The notes beneath the pieces were generated by a model, which was not told the DNA's origin, ran no database searches, and saw only the letters and a program-made list of their open reading frames with translations. The position numbers and the translations under genes were made by a program. A DNA stretch of 22,767 bases, taken from Liolophura sinensis (Eukaryota; Mollusca; Polyplacophora; Chitonida; Chitonidae). Shown one piece after another: positions 19,868 through 22,767 of this stretch; position 1 is the first letter of the stretch, and the number at the start of each line of letters is the position of its first letter. The stretch is from assembly GCF_032854445.1 (NCBI RefSeq), contig NW_027018479.1:1-22767 (forward strand), read 5' to 3'.

Positions 19868-20415
19868 GCTAATTAAATTCGGCTACATTTACTATGTAAT
19901 ATCGCGACTGGTCATTACTATATTCAACTTTTAATTATAAGTTATGTGCCCTTCGGTAGCCCAGAAGACGTCAAATCTTTGGGCCAAGCCCATTTAACTC
20001 ATCCAGCAATTGTCTTACTTCTAAGTCGAAGACAAACTCAATGTCTTTATCTACATGTTGAAAAACCACACCATTTGTATATAAAAAACACAAGGTACTT
20101 GATACAGTCTGCTGTAAAAAGTACAATTAAACACTGACCCACATCAATAAGGTGCCAAAAGATGCGCAATTGGGCCAGGCATCTCCAGCTGTTGAAAAAT
20201 TGCAAATTTCCTTGGTTTCCATGGAGTAAGAGCCGTTGTTAGGCACGTGATTTTCACATAAATGCTCATTCAATTGTAGCTACAGCCATAAGTGTTGGTC
20301 GGAGAGCAACGCGGTTTGCACCATTCGATTTCTCGTCACAAAATACGTCGGATTAGCCTCTTACCAGCAGCATTGGAACAGTTTTTCCACTTTTGGATTT
20401 TTGCTTAGGCTTTTT
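19868..20415 (+). repeat. Satellite monomer 38 (548 bp)
   Basis: Marks: CTTTTAATTATAAG, TGTAGCTACAGCC with AAGTGTTGGTCGG (as in monomer 12), and GCTTAGGC at the end. Last monomer of the clean core. Confidence 0.95.
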
Positions 20416-20960
20416 GCTAATTAAATTCGGCTACATTTACTATGTAATATCGCGACTGGTCATTACTATATTCAACTTTTGATTATAAGTTATGTGCCCT
20501 TCGGTAGCCCAGAAGACGTCAAATCTTTGGGCCAAGCCCATTTAACTCATCCAGCAATTGTCTTACTTCTAAGTCGAAGACAAACTCAATGTCTTTATCT
20601 ACATGTTGAAAAACCACACCATTTGTATATAAAAACAACAAGGTACTTGATACAGTCTGCTGTAAAAAGTACAATTAAACACTGACCCACATCAATAAGG
20701 TGCCAAAAGATGCGCAATTGGGCCAGGCATCTCCAGCTGTTGAAAAATTGCAAATTTCCTTGGTTTCCATGGAGTAAGAGCCGTTGTTAGGCACGTGATT
20801 TTCACATAAATGCTCATTCAATTGTCGCTACAGCCAAAAGTATTGGTCGGAGAGCAACGCGGTTTGCACCATTCGATTTCTCGTCACAAAATACGTCGGA
20901 TTAGCCTCTTACCAGCAGCATTGGAACAGTTTTTCACTTTTGATTTTGCTTGGGCTTTTT
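20416..20960 (+). repeat. Satellite monomer 39 (545 bp)
   Basis: Marks: AAAACAACAAGG (as in 23 and 31). Three single-base losses cluster at the end, in TTTTTCACTTTTGATTTTGC. Extra relative to the 11-12-13 series. Confidence 0.94.
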
Positions 20961-21513
20961 GCTAATTAAATTAGGCTACATTTACTATGTAATATCGCGA
21001 CTGGTCATTACTATATTCAACTTTTGATTATAAGTTATGTGGCCCTTCGGTAGCCCAGAAGACGTCAAATCTTTGGGCCAAGCCCATTTATCTCCCCCAG
21101 CAATTGTCTTACTTCTAAGTCGAAGACAAACTCAATGTCTTTATCTACATGTTGAAAAACCCACACCATTTGTATACAAAAAACACAAGGTATTTGATAC
21201 AGTCTGCTGTAAAAAGTACAATTAAACACTGACCCACATCAATAAGGTGCCAAAAGATGCGCAATTGGGCCAGGCATCTCCAGCTGTTGAAAAATTGCAA
21301 ATTTCCTTGGTTTCCATGGAGTAAGGAGCCGTTGTTAGGCACGTGATTTTTACATAAATGCTCATTCAATTGTCGCTACAGCCAAAAGTATTGGTCGGAG
21401 AGCAACGCGGTTTGCACCATTCGATTTCTCGTCACAAAATACGTCGGATTAGCCTCTTACCAGGCAGAATTGGAACAGTTTTTCCTACTTTTGGATTTTT
21501 GCTTGGGCTTTTT
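20961..21513 (+). repeat. Satellite monomer 40 (553 bp)
   Basis: Marks: AAATTAGGC, ATGTGGCCC (extra G), TTATCTCCCCC, AACCCACACC (extra C), GTATACAAA, AGGTATTTG, AGTAAGGAGCC (extra G), TTTTTACAT, CAGGCAGAATTGG, TTTCCTACTT. Counterpart of monomer 13 with added single-base insertions. Confidence 0.94.
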
Positions 21514-22067
21514 GCTAATTCAATTCGGCTACATTTACTATGTAATATCGCGACTGGTCATTACTATATTCAACTTTTGATTATAAGTTATGTGCCCTTC
21601 GGTAGCCCAGAAGACGTCAAATCTTTGGGCCAAGCCCATTTAACTCATCCAGCAATTGTCCTTACTTCTAAGTCGAAGACAAACTCAATGTCTTTATCTA
21701 CATGTTGAAAAACCACACCATTTGTATATAAAAAAAACACAAGGTACTTGATACAGTCTGCTGTAAAAAGTACAATTGAACACTGACCCCACATCAATAA
21801 GGTGCCAAAAGATGCGCAATTGGGCCAGGCATCTCCAGCTGTTGAAAAAATTGCAAATTTCCTTGGTTTCCATGGAGTAAGAGCCGTTGTTAGGCACGTG
21901 ATTTTTCACATAAATGCTCATTCAATTGTCGCTACAGCCAAAAAGTATTAATCGGAGAGCAACGCGGTTGCACCATTCGATTTCTCGTCACAAAATACGT
22001 CGGATTAGCCTCTTACCAGCAGAATTGGAACAGTTTTTCCACTTTTGGATTTTTGCCTGGGCTTTTT
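21514..22067 (+). repeat. Satellite monomer 41 (554 bp)
   Basis: Marks: GTCCTTAC, two extra A in the TATATAAAA run, AATTGAACAC, GACCCCAC, an extra A in GAAAAAATTG, GTGATTTTTCAC, GTATTAATCGG, GCGGTTGCACC, CAGCAGAATTGG. All but one of the length changes are gains of a single base. Confidence 0.94.
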
Positions 22068-22622
22068 GCTAATTCAATTCGGCTACATTTACTATGTAAT
22101 ATCGCGACTGGTCATTACTATATTCAACTTTTGATTATAAGTTATGTGCCGCTTCGGTAGCCCAGAAGACGTCAAATCTTTGGGCCAAGCCCATTTACTC
22201 ATCCAGCAATTGTCCTTACTTCTAAGTCCGAAGACAAACTCAATGTCTTTATCCTACATGTTGAAAAACCACACCATTTGTATATAAAAAACACGAGGTA
22301 TTTGATACAGTCTGCTGTAAAAAGTACAATTAGAACACTGACCCACATCAATAAGGTGCCAAAAGATGCGCAATTGGGCCAGGCATCTCCAGCTTGTTGA
22401 AAAAATAGCAAATTTCCTTGGTTTCCATGGAGTAAGAGCCGTTGTTAGGCACGTGATTTTTCACATAAATGCTCATTCAATTGTCGCTACAGCCAAAAGT
22501 ATTGGTCGGAGAGCAACGCGGTTTGCACCATTCGATTTCTCGTCACAAAATACGTCGGATTAGCCTCTTACCAGCAGCATTGGAACAGTTTTTCCACTTT
22601 TGGATTTTTGCTTGGGCTTTTT
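22068..22622 (+). repeat. Satellite monomer 42 (555 bp)
   Basis: Marks: GTGCCGCTTCGG, CATTTACTC (A lost), GTCCTTAC, AGTCCGAAG, ATCCTACATG, CACGAGGTATTTG, ATTAGAACAC, AGCTTGTTG, GAAAAAATAGC, GTGATTTTTCAC. Insertions dominate. Confidence 0.94.
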
Positions 22623-22767
22623 GCTAATTAAATTCGGCTACATTTACTATGTAATATCGCGACTGGTCATTACTATATTCAACTTTTGATTATAAGTTAT
22701 GTGCCCTTCGGTAGCCCAGAAGACGTCAAATCTTTGGGCCAAGCCCATTTAACTCATCCACCAAATT
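22623..22767 (+). repeat. Partial satellite monomer 43 (145 bp), cut by the window end
   Basis: This copy matches the start of the monomer. It carries CATCCACCAAATT near its end. The CCACCAA variant is otherwise seen only in monomer 1, at the opposite edge of the window. Confidence 0.94.

Larger units (their letters stand above)
1..22767. repeat. Satellite DNA array, ~548-bp monomer, 42 complete copies
   Basis: The GCTAATT anchor and all surrounding sequence recur at a period of 548 bp from edge to edge, always in the same orientation. Every stretch of the window aligns to the same monomer, so there is no unique DNA. Most core monomers differ from each other at only a few positions. Landmarks present in nearly every copy are TCGCGA (NruI), GACGTC (AatII), CAGCTG (PvuII), CCATGG (NcoI) and CACGTG (PmlI), one each per monomer. 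GC is about 39% by hand count of the monomer at 9876. The copy number, long complex unit and head-to-tail order are typical of eukaryotic satellite DNA. I do not recognise the family. Stop codons occur in all six frames of each monomer and no frame spans a unit boundary for more than about 140 codons. No flanking sequence shows where the array begins or ends. Confidence 0.97.

Noticed and set aside
1-22767. CRISPR array
   Set aside because: The repeat unit is the whole 548 bp, with no alternation of short repeats and unique spacers.
1-22767. Tandem rRNA, 5S or histone gene cluster
   Set aside because: No conserved rRNA, 5S internal promoter or histone coding sequence is present in the monomer, and no frame is long enough for a histone gene.

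Overview
The whole window is one uninterrupted satellite DNA array. A monomer of about 548 bp is repeated head to tail, always in the same orientation. I count 42 complete monomers (numbered 1-42 from the GCTAATT motif), 3 bases of a preceding one at the left edge, and a 145-bp partial monomer at the right edge. No unique flanking DNA, protein-coding gene, RNA gene, CRISPR array or complete transposon is visible. The short reading frames that recur every 548 bp are by-products of the repeat. The monomer is about 39% GC by hand count, has no obvious shorter internal period, and matches no satellite or transposon family that I recognise. A long complex-monomer satellite points to a eukaryotic nuclear genome (pericentromeric, subtelomeric or sex-chromosome heterochromatin, or an unplaced contig). 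The monomer keeps about 17 CpGs, close to expectation, so heavy germline CpG methylation of the vertebrate or plant type is less likely. The sequence does not allow a more specific host call.

Layout. (1) 1-6038, monomers 1-11: lengths scatter from 544 to 561 bp because of many single-base indels, mostly in homopolymers. (2) 6039-20415, monomers 12-38: a clean core in which nearly every monomer is exactly 548 or 549 bp. (3) 20416-22767, monomers 39-42 plus the partial: indels are frequent again, and at the far right they are mostly one-base insertions.

Higher-order structure. The core holds two adjacent copies of an eight-monomer higher-order repeat (HOR), 10857-15029 and 15030-19203. They differ at only four positions that I could find. 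They share unusual length variants: a 187-bp internal deletion, an 11-bp rearrangement that creates an EcoRI site, and linked substitutions. A 13-bp deletion occurs at the left edge of both copies. An older, more diverged HOR relationship links monomers 3-8 with monomers 9-16, where two extra monomers are inserted. The set 11-13 recurs as 37-40 with one extra monomer. Two monomer subfamilies, with GTTAGG or GCTGGG at the same site, are interspersed.

The sequence therefore records unequal crossover, replication slippage and local homogenisation. I found no gene system. The points most worth following are the nearly identical 4.17-kb HOR pair, the clean-core/noisy-edge pattern, and rare variants shared by the two ends of the contig that could mean a circular or wrapped assembly.
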